Below are positions 1 to 7,621 of a DNA stretch of 31,327 nt, piece after piece (positions within the stretch are counted from its first letter, which is position 1; every line of letters begins with the position of its first letter). The stretch spans positions 1 through 31,327 of the forward strand of contig CAZOAT010000025.1 of NCBI GenBank assembly GCA_964577965.1. Direction: 5' to 3'. This stretch comes from DASUUI01 sp964577965. GTDB taxonomy: Bacteria > Gemmatimonadota > Gemmatimonadetes > Gemmatimonadales > Gemmatimonadaceae. The notes below the pieces were generated by a model. The model was not told where the DNA came from and did no database searches. It saw only the letters and a list, made by a program, of their open reading frames with translations. The translations under genes were made by a program, and so were the position numbers.

Positions 1-368
1 GCCGGATTCTTCAACACCTTGATCGTTTCGATGTCGTGCGGGTTGATGCCGCGGAGCGAGCCGCCGGGTCCAGGCTGAAAGGGCACTTCGTCGACGACGT
101 AGAGCGGCTCGTTGCTGCCATAAAACGAGGAAGGGCCGCGTATCTGAATCGCGATGCCGCCGTCAGGAGTTCGTGAGATAATGAGGCCGGGTACCTTGGC
201 CTGAAGCAGCTTCTCGATCGGCTCGCCGGCGTTTCGTTCGATGTCATCCGCTGTGACCGCGGGGCTGTCGGGAGCTGGTGCTTGCAGTGCGGTGCCGGAT
301 GCACAACCTGCCGTGAGCCCGATCAGCACCCAGACAGAGAGCGCGGCGCGTGGTGAGGAGAGCGTCAT
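1..368 (-). CDS. Lipoprotein with TonB-dependent receptor plug domain (3' end outside window)
   Basis: The frame is open from an ATG at 368-366 to the window edge, giving 122 codons without a stop. The N-terminus has a short hydrophobic segment ending in the lipobox LTAGC (residues about 17-21), so the product is probably a lipoprotein. Residues about 40-122 resemble a TonB plug domain: IRGPSSFYGSNEPLYVVDEV followed by INPHDIETIKVLKN. The SusC protein in this window has equivalent motifs (VRGISSFQNNDPLYVIDG and NPNDIESIQVLKD). True SusC or TonB receptors have an ordinary signal peptide, so a lipobox directly before a plug suggests a short plug-only lipoprotein rather than a full barrel; the missing 3' part prevents a decision. 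It lies 153 nt downstream of the GH16 gene on the same strand. I see no strong ribosome binding site. Confidence 0.8.
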   Translation of the reverse strand, partial: MTLSSPRAALSVWVLIGLTAGCASGTALQAPAPDSPAVTADDIERNAGEPIEKLLQAKVPGLIISRTPDGGIAIQIRGPSSFYGSNEPLYVVDEVPFQPGPGGSLRGINPHDIETIKVLKNP

Positions 369-521
369 GATTGGACGGCCGAACCGCTCGTAAGAGAGAG
401 CATAAGCCGGGCGGACTGTCCGGCGCTGCTCATGGAACAGTTACTCATTTGGATGCGCACGGCAAGAGCCTGGCACCACGCGATGCGCCGGGCCGAAACG
501 GCGACCTCCAGGTCCATGCCG

Positions 522-1388
522 TTACCCCGCCGGCCGGCGCCTGAAGACGCGCACGTAATCGACGAGCATGGTCGCGGGGAATATCGCATCCGACGCCGGA
601 TCGCCGTCGAAGTGACCACCGACGGCAAGGTTCAGTATGAGGAAGAAAGGCTGGTCGAGGATTGATCTGCCGCGTCGCTCCAGCTCTCCGCGTGTGACTT
701 CATAATGGAGCGAATTGTCGACGAAGAATTGTACGTGCACCGAGTCCCACTCGACGCTGAACGTGTGGAAGCCGTCGGCGAACCTGCCATCCCGCAGCGA
801 ATAGGCGTGGGCGAACGGAGTCTGCCCGGAATATCCCGGCCCGTGCACGGCGGAGCTGGTGGTCATGGGATCGCTCCCTTTGTACTCCATGATGTCGAGC
901 TCCCCGGACGCGGGCCACGGCGTCGCGGGAAAGCTCGACCCGAGCATCCAGAACGCGGGCCAGAGTCCCTGACCCGCGGGCAGCCTGATGCGTGCCTCCA
1001 CGCGTCCGGGCGCCGCATCCATTTTGCCTCGCGTGTTGATCTTTGCTGACGTATATCGGCACGGCCCGTAATAACACGCCAGGCCCGGGGGCGCGATTCG
1101 CGCGACGATCCGGAGCCGTCCCTGTCCGTCGAGCGCGATGTTTTCGGGGGCGTCGGTGTAGTACTCCTTCTCGTTGTTGCCCCAGCCGCAGATCCCCGCA
1201 TCGCAGCCGTCGCCGAGATCATAGCGCCATTTGGTGGTGTCAACGCGCCCCCCGACCGGCCCTTCGAACTCGTCGCTCCACACCTGGATCCACTCCGCAG
1301 ACGCCGTGGATCCCTCGACCCCTCCCGGACCTGCGCGGCACGCGGCGAAAAGGCCGAGGAGCGTGAACCTGAGCGCGAGCAACCTCAC
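522..1388 (-). CDS. GH16 family endo-beta-glucanase (laminarinase-like) lipoprotein
   Basis: This is a predicted secreted or lipid-anchored glycoside hydrolase of family 16, which cuts internal beta-1,3 or beta-1,3/1,4 glucan bonds. The active-site signature ELDIMEY is intact, with the nucleophile, helper Asp and acid/base at about E163, D165 and E168. Aromatic glycan-binding residues (GLWPAFWML) precede it, and the C-terminal strand LVDYVRVFRR is typical of the family. Two cysteine pairs (CDAGIC, CYYGPC) may form disulfides. I chose the GTG at 1388-1386 because it overlaps the TGA of the aldo/keto reductase as GTGA. It gives a compact lipoprotein signal ending LFAAC and has GGTGG a few bases upstream. 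An ATG at 1418 would add ten residues before the signal. The length of 288 residues is normal for a single-domain GH16. Exact substrate is not determinable by eye. Confidence 0.92.
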   Translation of the reverse strand: MRLLALRFTLLGLFAACRAGPGGVEGSTASAEWIQVWSDEFEGPVGGRVDTTKWRYDLGDGCDAGICGWGNNEKEYYTDAPENIALDGQGRLRIVARIAPPGLACYYGPCRYTSAKINTRGKMDAAPGRVEARIRLPAGQGLWPAFWMLGSSFPATPWPASGELDIMEYKGSDPMTTSSAVHGPGYSGQTPFAHAYSLRDGRFADGFHTFSVEWDSVHVQFFVDNSLHYEVTRGELERRGRSILDQPFFLILNLAVGGHFDGDPASDAIFPATMLVDYVRVFRRRPAG

Positions 1389-2356
1389 TGCGACCACCAC
1401 GTTGGCGTGCGATCCCACCGGTGCGAACGCAGCGCGGCGATCAGGTCCGGTGCCAGCGGCCCTGCCTCGCTCGCGCGAACGTTCGAGTTCACGTGCGCGG
1501 CCCTGCTCATCCCCGGGATCACGACGTCCACGTCTTCATTCGAGAGAACGAACCGAAGCGCCATCTCCGGCAGCGTCATCCCTTCCGGGAGAAGCTTCGC
1601 CAGCTCGGCGACGCGATCCACGGTCGGCTCGAGATTCTCCTTGAGGAAGTACACGCTGCGGAAGTCGTCCTCGGGCCAGCGGCTCGTTCTGGTGAGCACT
1701 CCGGTCAGGGAGCCCTCGTCGAATGGGACGCGGGCGATGACGCCAACGTTCAGCTCACGGCAGAGAGGGAAGAGCTCGTCCTCCGGTGCCTGGTCGAAGA
1801 TGTTGTAAATCACCTGCACGCAGTCAATGAGACCCGTGCGCAGCGCGCGCATGCCGTTCCAGGGCTCCCATCTGTTGATGCTGATGCCGATGGCACGAGT
1901 GAGTCCCTCGTGCCTGAGATCGTCCACGGCGCGCTGCCAGCGGTCGTCCTCCGACCAGTCGTCCTCCCACACGTGGAACTGCAACAGGTCCACTGACGTC
2001 AGGCCCAGGTTCTTCAGGCTGCGCTCGGCATATTCCCGGACGTAGTCCGGCGGGAACACGTCATCCAGCAGGTCACCGCGACGCGACGGCCACTGTCGGT
2101 GCCTGGGCGGGATCTTCGTGGCGGTATACAGGCGCGTCGCAGGATTCGCGCGGACGATCTCGCCGAGCAGCCTCTCGCTGTGTCCCTCCCCATACGCGTA
2201 GGCGGTGTCGAAGAAGTTGCAGCCCTGGTCCACGGCTAGCTGCAGCGACTGCACCGGCTCGGCGCCTTCCGAGCCGTCCCAGTTGCCCATGCCCCACATG
2301 CCGTACCCGAGCTGGCTCACCCGCCAGCCAATGCGTCCGAAGATCCGATGTCTCAT
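1385..2356 (-). CDS. Aldo/keto reductase
   Basis: This is an NAD(P)H-dependent aldo/keto reductase, presumably cytoplasmic since no signal is visible. From the chosen start, the catalytic tetrad is Asp50 and Tyr55 (FFDTAYAYGEGHSE), Lys81 (TATKI) and His128 (LLQFHVW). The C-terminal VDVVIPGMSRAAHVNSN resembles the cofactor-binding end of the family. I prefer the ATG at 2356 (MRHRIFGRIGW...), which matches the usual family beginning; an in-frame ATG at 2386 adds ten residues and cannot be excluded. Neither start has a clear Shine-Dalgarno sequence. Its stop overlaps the GH16 start by four bases, so the two are translationally coupled, and the gene is divergent from the GH20 gene. It may act on sugar or aldehyde products of glycan breakdown, but the substrate is unknown. 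Confidence 0.9.
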   Translation of the reverse strand: MRHRIFGRIGWRVSQLGYGMWGMGNWDGSEGAEPVQSLQLAVDQGCNFFDTAYAYGEGHSERLLGEIVRANPATRLYTATKIPPRHRQWPSRRGDLLDDVFPPDYVREYAERSLKNLGLTSVDLLQFHVWEDDWSEDDRWQRAVDDLRHEGLTRAIGISINRWEPWNGMRALRTGLIDCVQVIYNIFDQAPEDELFPLCRELNVGVIARVPFDEGSLTGVLTRTSRWPEDDFRSVYFLKENLEPTVDRVAELAKLLPEGMTLPEMALRFVLSNEDVDVVIPGMSRAAHVNSNVRASEAGPLAPDLIAALRSHRWDRTPTWWSQ

Positions 2357-2457
2357 TATGGGAGAAAGATGCACGCGATCCAGCATCGGCGGATTCGTCG
2401 CCGGTGGCCGCTAGCTATGTGCCGCATCTTCCCGGCCGGGGCCAGCGGTGGTAATTC

Positions 2458-4164
2458 ATGGGGGCCAGGCGCCAACAACTCCGCCCCCAACGAACAATGA
2501 TGAACACCACAGCTGGATCAGGTCCAGGCGTAAGACGGTGCTTTCCCTCTCGGAACGAAGGGCGACTGTACGCCGCCCGCCGTCTGATTACGCGATCGCG
2601 GCGATCAGCCTTTCGGGACTTTCGGACGGGACTGCTGGCCGCGTGTGTCGCGACACTTCTTGTCGGCGCGTCGGCGTGGGCGCAGCTGCCCACGCCAGCG
2701 GCTTCACGGCTCGTTCCACAGCCCGCATCGGTCACGGCTGGGGGCGACCCGTTCGTGCTCACGGACTCGGCGAGTATTGTGATCGACTCCGGAAACGCGG
2801 AACTGGCGCGCATCGCCGAGCAGCTTGCGTCGCTCCTGCGACCCTCGAGCGGCTACACCATCCCGGTCTCGGTCAGCAGCAATTCGACTCGCGGAGCGAT
2901 CCACCTTCGACTCCTGGCCGACACCGCGCTCGGTACCGAGGGTTATCAGCTGGCGGTGTCGCGCGATTCCGTGCGTATGGCTGCTAACGCGCCGGCCGGG
3001 CTTTTTTACGCAGTCCAGACCCTGCGCCAGCTGCTGCCCCCGCGGATCGAGTCGCACATGGCGCTGACGAACACTGCCTGGACCGTTCCGGCGGTCACGA
3101 TTAGGGACTGGCCGCGTTTTGCCTGGCGCGGTGCGATGCTGGACGTCGCGCGTCACTTTTTCACCGTGCGGGAGGTCAAGCAGTACGTCGATCTGCTCGC
3201 TCTGTACAAGTTGAACGTGCTGCATCTTCACCTCACGGACGATCAGGGCTGGCGCATCGAGATAAAGTCGCGCCCGAAGCTCACCGGTGAAGGGAGTGGC
3301 ACACAGGTGGGTGGCGGCCCTGGCGGGTTCTTCACGCAGGACGAGTACACGGAAATCGTGCGTTACGCACAGGAGCGGTACGTCACGATCGTTCCCGAGA
3401 TCGACATGCCGGGCCACACGAACGCGGCGGTCATTGGCTATCCGGAGCTGAGTTGCGGCCGCCGTCCTCCGGCGCCGTACACCGGAACCGAGGTCGGCTG
3501 GAGCACGCTGTGCGCCGACAAGGAGGAAACGTACGCGCTGGTGGAGGACGTCGTGCGCGAGATTGCCGCTCTCACGCCCGGTCCGTACTTCCACATGGGC
3601 GGCGACGAGAATCCGATCCTCAGCAGCGAACAGTACAACACCTTTGTCGAACGCACGCAGGACATCGTGGCCCGGTATGGGAAGCGCATGGTGGGCTGGG
3701 AAGAGATTGCCAGGGCGCAATTGAAGCCGACGACGCTCGCGCAGGCCTGGCACACGGATTCAGTGGCGGCGAGCGCCGTCCGGTTTGGCGCCAGGATCAT
3801 TATGTCACCGAGTCCGCGCACATATCTCGACATGAAGTACGACGACTCGACAGAGCTGGGGCTGAAATGGGCGGCGCTCATCGAGGTGCGCGATGCGTAC
3901 GACTGGGATCCAGCCACGTACATGAAGGGCGTTGCCGAGGCGAACATCATGGGCATCGAGGCGCCGATGTGGACGGAGACGCTGCGGAACATCACCGCGG
4001 TACAGTATCTGGCCATGCCGCGGCTGCCCGCGCTCGCCGAGGTCGCCTGGACGCCGCAGAGTGCGCGTAACTGGGAAGACTTCAGAATACGACTCGCTAC
4101 ACATGCGCCCAGATGGAACTTCCTGGGCGTGAACTACTATCGCTCGCCGCAGGTTCCCTGGTGA
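2458..4164 (+). CDS. GH20 beta-N-acetylhexosaminidase, exported
   Basis: This family 20 exo-hexosaminidase removes terminal GlcNAc or GalNAc by substrate-assisted catalysis. A signal peptide (hydrophobic LLAACVATLLVGASAWA, residues about 59-75) is followed by the small GH20b domain (about 84-200). The catalytic barrel (about 215-550) carries DMPGHTNAA and the signature HMGGDEN, with the catalytic pair at D383-E384. The last barrel segments (MPRLPALAEVAWTP) are present, so the gene is complete. The ATG at 2458 has GGTGG six bases upstream, but it leaves about 55 residues before the hydrophobic core, an unusually long n-region. The ATGs at 2497 and 2500 shorten it only slightly. It is transcribed alone, divergent from the AKR-GH16 operon. 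With the ChbG-like gene downstream it suggests amino-sugar glycans as part of the diet. Confidence 0.95.
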   Translation: MGARRQQLRPQRTMMNTTAGSGPGVRRCFPSRNEGRLYAARRLITRSRRSAFRDFRTGLLAACVATLLVGASAWAQLPTPAASRLVPQPASVTAGGDPFVLTDSASIVIDSGNAELARIAEQLASLLRPSSGYTIPVSVSSNSTRGAIHLRLLADTALGTEGYQLAVSRDSVRMAANAPAGLFYAVQTLRQLLPPRIESHMALTNTAWTVPAVTIRDWPRFAWRGAMLDVARHFFTVREVKQYVDLLALYKLNVLHLHLTDDQGWRIEIKSRPKLTGEGSGTQVGGGPGGFFTQDEYTEIVRYAQERYVTIVPEIDMPGHTNAAVIGYPELSCGRRPPAPYTGTEVGWSTLCADKEETYALVEDVVREIAALTPGPYFHMGGDENPILSSEQYNTFVERTQDIVARYGKRMVGWEEIARAQLKPTTLAQAWHTDSVAASAVRFGARIIMSPSPRTYLDMKYDDSTELGLKWAALIEVRDAYDWDPATYMKGVAEANIMGIEAPMWTETLRNITAVQYLAMPRLPALAEVAWTPQSARNWEDFRIRLATHAPRWNFLGVNYYRSPQVPW

Positions 4165-4185
4165 AACGGATGGGGTGGGCGCCCT

Positions 4186-4214
4186 GCCGGCCGCGTGAAC
4201 TGCTGGCGGCCGGC
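4186..4214. terminator. GC-rich hairpin between convergent genes, possible bidirectional terminator
   Basis: A perfect 9-bp inverted repeat (GCCGGCCGC at 4186-4194, GCGGCCGGC at 4206-4214) with an 11-nt loop lies just after the GH20 stop and abuts the stop codon of the convergent cyclase gene. There is no T-tract on either side, so it is not a canonical intrinsic terminator. It may still stop transcription or protect 3' ends. Confidence 0.45.
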
Positions 4215-4976
4215 CTACCTCGCCAGTCTCCGCATGATAGCTCTGGCCGGTGCGCCTTCGTGTCCAGCAACTTTCATCGGCAGGACGATCAGGTCGTAGT
4301 CGCCCGCGGGCACTGACTCGAGCGCCAGTCCCTCGACGATCGGGATACCCCTGCCGAGCAGGATCCGGTGTGTCACAGGCTCCGGTGCCCCGAATCGCTC
4401 TGCCGAGATGTAGTCGATGCCAACGAGCTGCACACCCGCGTCAGCCAGCAGCTGAGCGGCATCTGGCGCGATGTAGGCAAAGTCGCGGTGAAAGACCGAT
4501 GAGCTCATCCAGCCCCTCACTGAGCTTCTTGTCCGGAAGATCACCCTCTCCGCTGTGCGCCACGCGTGCCGGTTCAGTTCTGTTGCGTCAATCGACTGTA
4601 CACTGTCCGGTATATCGATCACGCGGGCTCGACCGATCAGTGCTGTCAGCGCGACTCTGTCGATGGAGGCACCGTCGCGCATGAAATGCATGGGCGCGTC
4701 GATATGCGTTCCGCTATGCGCGCCGAGTGAGAACTGAGACAGCGTGAGTGCATCGCCCTTTCGCATGTCCTTCAGAAACTGGAAAGACATCGGCGCATCG
4801 CCCTCGTATACCGGTGTCGCGGCTGGATCCAGAGTGGCGGTAACGTCGATCCACCCGGTCGGGTCCGACACATCCGTTCGTGAAACGGGCGATCCTGAGG
4901 GCTGAGCACATGCAAGAATGCCCAGGGCTCCCAGCGCCACGACACAGCCTGGCCACCGCCTTCTCTCGACCGACAT
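4215..4976 (-). CDS. Cyclase-family (kynurenine formamidase-like) lipoprotein
   Basis: This is a member of the metal-dependent cyclase/formamidase family (Pfam PF04199). The core motif HSGTHIDAPMHF (H87, H91, D93, H97) is the family's metal-binding signature, and the C-terminal VGIDYISAE and YDLIVLPMKVAGHEG fit as well. The N-terminus carries a hydrophobic segment ending GILAC (C23), so this copy appears to be an exported lipoprotein, whereas characterised kynurenine formamidases are soluble cytoplasmic enzymes. The start at 4976 is well supported by GGGAGG four bases upstream (4981-4986 on the plus strand). It is a single gene, convergent with GH20 and divergent from GH3. The substrate is unknown; an ester, lactone or amide hydrolase role is the cautious reading. 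Confidence 0.88.
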   Translation of the reverse strand: MSVERRRWPGCVVALGALGILACAQPSGSPVSRTDVSDPTGWIDVTATLDPAATPVYEGDAPMSFQFLKDMRKGDALTLSQFSLGAHSGTHIDAPMHFMRDGASIDRVALTALIGRARVIDIPDSVQSIDATELNRHAWRTAERVIFRTRSSVRGWMSSSVFHRDFAYIAPDAAQLLADAGVQLVGIDYISAERFGAPEPVTHRILLGRGIPIVEGLALESVPAGDYDLIVLPMKVAGHEGAPARAIMRRLAR

Positions 4977-5129
4977 CGAACCTCCCGTAAGGTTGGTCTC
5001 AGATTACGTCATTGAAGCTGTCCAGCTCCCGCGCACGGGAATGCGAAGGCGGGAAGGATGCGGCTCCGCCAGCGGAATGGTAGTGTTGTACAACTGCGCG
5101 CCGGCGCCCTGACACCAACCGAGGTCAAT

Positions 5130-7460
5130 GTGCAAGCACCCGCAAGAATCATCCGGAATGAACTGCTCCGAGCGCTGTTGCTGCCATGTGCAGTGGCGAC
5201 ATTCGGTTGCACTGTCAGCCAGCCCGTCTCCCAGGCGCCAGTCGTAGCGGTAGCGCCCGCCGGAGATGAGCAGGAGCGGCGTTTCGTGGATTCTGTGCTC
5301 GCCGGAATGACCCTCGAAGAGAAACTGGGGCAGCTCAATCAGATCTCGGGAGTTGGACAACCCACCGGCCCCGGCAGAGTGCCGGCGGGGTTCGAACAGG
5401 TGAAGAGCGGGGGGATCGGTTCCTTCCTCAATGTCGTGGGGAGAGACACGGTCACCGGATTGCAGCGGATAGCCGTGGAGGAGTCGCGCACGCGCATCCC
5501 GCTGCTCTTCGCGCTCGACGTGATTCACGGTTTCCGCACGATCTTCCCGGTGCCTCTGGCTGAGGCAAGCAGCTGGAATCCGGCCGCGGCTGAGCGCGCC
5601 GCGCGGGTTGCCGCAACTGAGGCAGCCGCGCATGGCATCAGCTGGACATTCGCGCCCATGGTGGACCTGGCGCGCGACCCTCGCTGGGGACGCATCGTCG
5701 AAGGCTCCGGCGAGGATTCGTATCTGGGCGCGGTAATGGCCGCGGCACGGGTGCGGGGCTTTCAGGGCAGCAGCCTGCGCGACTCGACCACCATCGCCGC
5801 GACGGCCAAGCACTTCGCCGCCTACGGAGCGGCCGAGGGCGGGCGGGACTACAACATCGCCGACGTTCCGGAGCGCACTCTGCGTGATGTCCATCTCCCT
5901 CCGTTTCGGGCGGCCGTGTGTGCCGGTGTCGAGACGCTGATGGCGGCGTTCAACGAGATCGACGGCGTTCCCGCCCACGCGCACAAGCGTCTCCTCACGG
6001 ACATCCTGCGCGGTGAATGGCGATTCGACGGTACCGTGGTTAGCGACTGGACCGGTATTCTCGAGCTGCTCAATCACGGCGTCGCCGCGGACAGCGGGAG
6101 CGCCGGACGTCTGGCGCTCGACGCCGGTGTGGACATCGATATGATGAGCCAGATCTACAGCAGGCAGGGTCTGTCGCTCCTGCGTGCCGGAGCCGTCTCG
6201 CAGCCAGCTGTTGACGAAGCGGTGCGCCGGGTGCTGCGCCTCAAGTACCGACTAGGCCTCTTTGACAACCCGTACCGGGTAGGCAGCGCCGAACACGTGC
6301 AGGCAGTCACGCTCTCGGGTGAGCACCGGGCGGCAGCGCGCGAAGTCGCGCGCGAATCCATCGTGCTCCTGAAAAACGATCGCAACGTCCTGCCACTCTC
6401 CAGAGACCTGAGAACTCTGGCGGTGATCGGTGCGCTCGCCGCGGACAGCGGTGCCGCCATCGGCAACTGGGTGGCGCGTGGCCGCGCGGAGGACGCGGTG
6501 TCCGTGCTCACCGGCATCAGACGCGCGGTTTCCCCAGGCACGCGCGTCCTGTATGAGCGGGGCGCATCTCCCGTTCAAGACGATACCACGGGGATCGCCG
6601 GCGCCGTACGCGTGGCGATGCAGGCGGATGCCGTCGTGCTAGTGCTCGGCGAGGTGCCTGATCAGAGCGCGGAAGCAGCCAGTCGCGCCAGCATTGAACT
6701 GCCGGGTGCGCAGTTGCAGCTCGCGCAGGCGATTGCGGCGGCAGGGAAACCGGTGGTCGTCGTGCTGATGAATGGGCGGCCACTCGCCCTCCAGTGGCTT
6801 CACGACAACGTGCCGGCAATCGTCGAGACCTGGTTCCTGGGCGTCGAGCACGGAACCGCGACGGCCGACGTGCTCTTTGGCGATTACAATCCGGGCGGCA
6901 AGCTGACGGCGACCTTCCCGCGGGTGACCGGTCAGGTGCCGATTTACTACAACCATCGGAAGACCGGCCGTCCCCCGACCAGTGAGAAGTACACGTCGAA
7001 ATACATCGACGTGCCCTGGACTCCTCTTTACCCGTTCGGCCACGGCCTGAGTTACACGAGTTTTCGGTACGCCGAGCCGCGACTCAGCGCCACTACCATG
7101 CGGCCTTCGGACTCGCTGCGGATCGAGGTGGACGTCACCAATGCGGGCGCGGTCGCGGGTGATGAGGTAGTGCAGCTCTATGTCCGGGACGACGTTGCGA
7201 GCGTCACGCGGCCGGTGCAGGAGCTGCGCGGCTTTCACCGCGTGCGGTTGACGCCGGGCGAGACCCGTACGATCGGCTTCGTGCTGGACGTCGAGGATCT
7301 GGCGTTCCACGACAGTGCTCTTGATCGAGTGGCGGAGCCAGGCAGCTTCACCGTGTTCGTGGGCGGCAGCTCGGTGGATTCGAAGCAGCTACGGTTCACA
7401 CTCGAAACTGCCGATGGTCGTCCGGTTCGGGTGCCCGAGACGTGCGCCGCTGTGCGCTGA
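5130..7460 (+). CDS. GH3 beta-glucosidase (BglX-like) lipoprotein
   Basis: This family 3 exo-beta-glucosidase would release glucose from the ends of beta-linked oligosaccharides in the periplasm or at the outer membrane. The N-terminal barrel has MTLEEKLGQL, the DPRWGRIVEGSGED segment, KHFAAYG (K227-H228) and the nucleophile motif VVSDW (D306). The second sandwich domain follows (ESIVLLKNDRNVLPL, then GNWVARGR). The C-terminal fibronectin-like domain contains TNAGAVAGDEVVQLYVRD. I chose the GTG at 5130 because GAGG lies five bases before it and it gives a compact lipoprotein signal ending TFGC; an ATG at 5058 would add 24 residues without a sensible signal. The length of 776 residues matches BglX-type enzymes. 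It lies 161 nt upstream of the deacetylase-susC-susD operon and may be co-expressed with it. Confidence 0.95.
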   Translation: MQAPARIIRNELLRALLLPCAVATFGCTVSQPVSQAPVVAVAPAGDEQERRFVDSVLAGMTLEEKLGQLNQISGVGQPTGPGRVPAGFEQVKSGGIGSFLNVVGRDTVTGLQRIAVEESRTRIPLLFALDVIHGFRTIFPVPLAEASSWNPAAAERAARVAATEAAAHGISWTFAPMVDLARDPRWGRIVEGSGEDSYLGAVMAAARVRGFQGSSLRDSTTIAATAKHFAAYGAAEGGRDYNIADVPERTLRDVHLPPFRAAVCAGVETLMAAFNEIDGVPAHAHKRLLTDILRGEWRFDGTVVSDWTGILELLNHGVAADSGSAGRLALDAGVDIDMMSQIYSRQGLSLLRAGAVSQPAVDEAVRRVLRLKYRLGLFDNPYRVGSAEHVQAVTLSGEHRAAAREVARESIVLLKNDRNVLPLSRDLRTLAVIGALAADSGAAIGNWVARGRAEDAVSVLTGIRRAVSPGTRVLYERGASPVQDDTTGIAGAVRVAMQADAVVLVLGEVPDQSAEAASRASIELPGAQLQLAQAIAAAGKPVVVVLMNGRPLALQWLHDNVPAIVETWFLGVEHGTATADVLFGDYNPGGKLTATFPRVTGQVPIYYNHRKTGRPPTSEKYTSKYIDVPWTPLYPFGHGLSYTSFRYAEPRLSATTMRPSDSLRIEVDVTNAGAVAGDEVVQLYVRDDVASVTRPVQELRGFHRVRLTPGETRTIGFVLDVEDLAFHDSALDRVAEPGSFTVFVGGSSVDSKQLRFTLETADGRPVRVPETCAAVR

Positions 7461-7512
7461 CCGGCGCGGCGACGGCATCCACCAGCCCTGAGGCTGCGTC
7501 CCCCAAGCGTTT

Positions 7513-7529
7513 TACCGTCCCTGACGGTA
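7513..7529. repeat. Inverted repeat TACCGTC-CCT-GACGGTA
   Basis: A perfect 7-bp inverted repeat with a 3-nt loop lies 52 nt after the GH3 stop and 24 nt before a possible promoter. It is preceded, not followed, by a T-run on the plus strand, so it is a poor intrinsic terminator. It could be a weak mRNA 3' hairpin or a regulator site. Confidence 0.4.
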
Positions 7530-7552
7530 TGAGGCTTCCGAGAAGAAGTGCC

Positions 7553-7581
7553 TTGACAACTCCAGCTGCAGGTCGTAATTG
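7553..7581 (+). promoter_or_regulatory. Possible sigma70-type promoter for the deacetylase-susC-susD operon
   Basis: A perfect -35 hexamer TTGACA (7553-7558) is followed after 17 nt by TAATTG (7576-7581), a weak match to the -10 consensus. It sits about 40 nt upstream of the GTG start of the deacetylase gene in the only gap upstream of this operon. The spacing is right but the -10 is poor, so this is tentative. Confidence 0.3.
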
Positions 7582-7621
7582 AGTATCGGTCGGGGCCTGG
7601 CCGCAAGAAGCCTGGCTCGGC

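Noticed and set aside
2704..3753. Minus-strand open frame of 349 codons inside the GH20 gene
   Set aside because: The plus-strand GH20 reading has intact catalytic motifs; the antisense translation is arginine-rich and without features.
5085..5094. 10-bp palindrome GTTGTACAAC upstream of GH3
   Set aside because: About thirty palindromes of this length are expected by chance in the window, and nothing in its position singles it out.
5004..6077. Minus-strand open frame of 357 codons overlapping the GH3 gene
   Set aside because: It is antisense to clear GH3 motifs and has no domain of its own.
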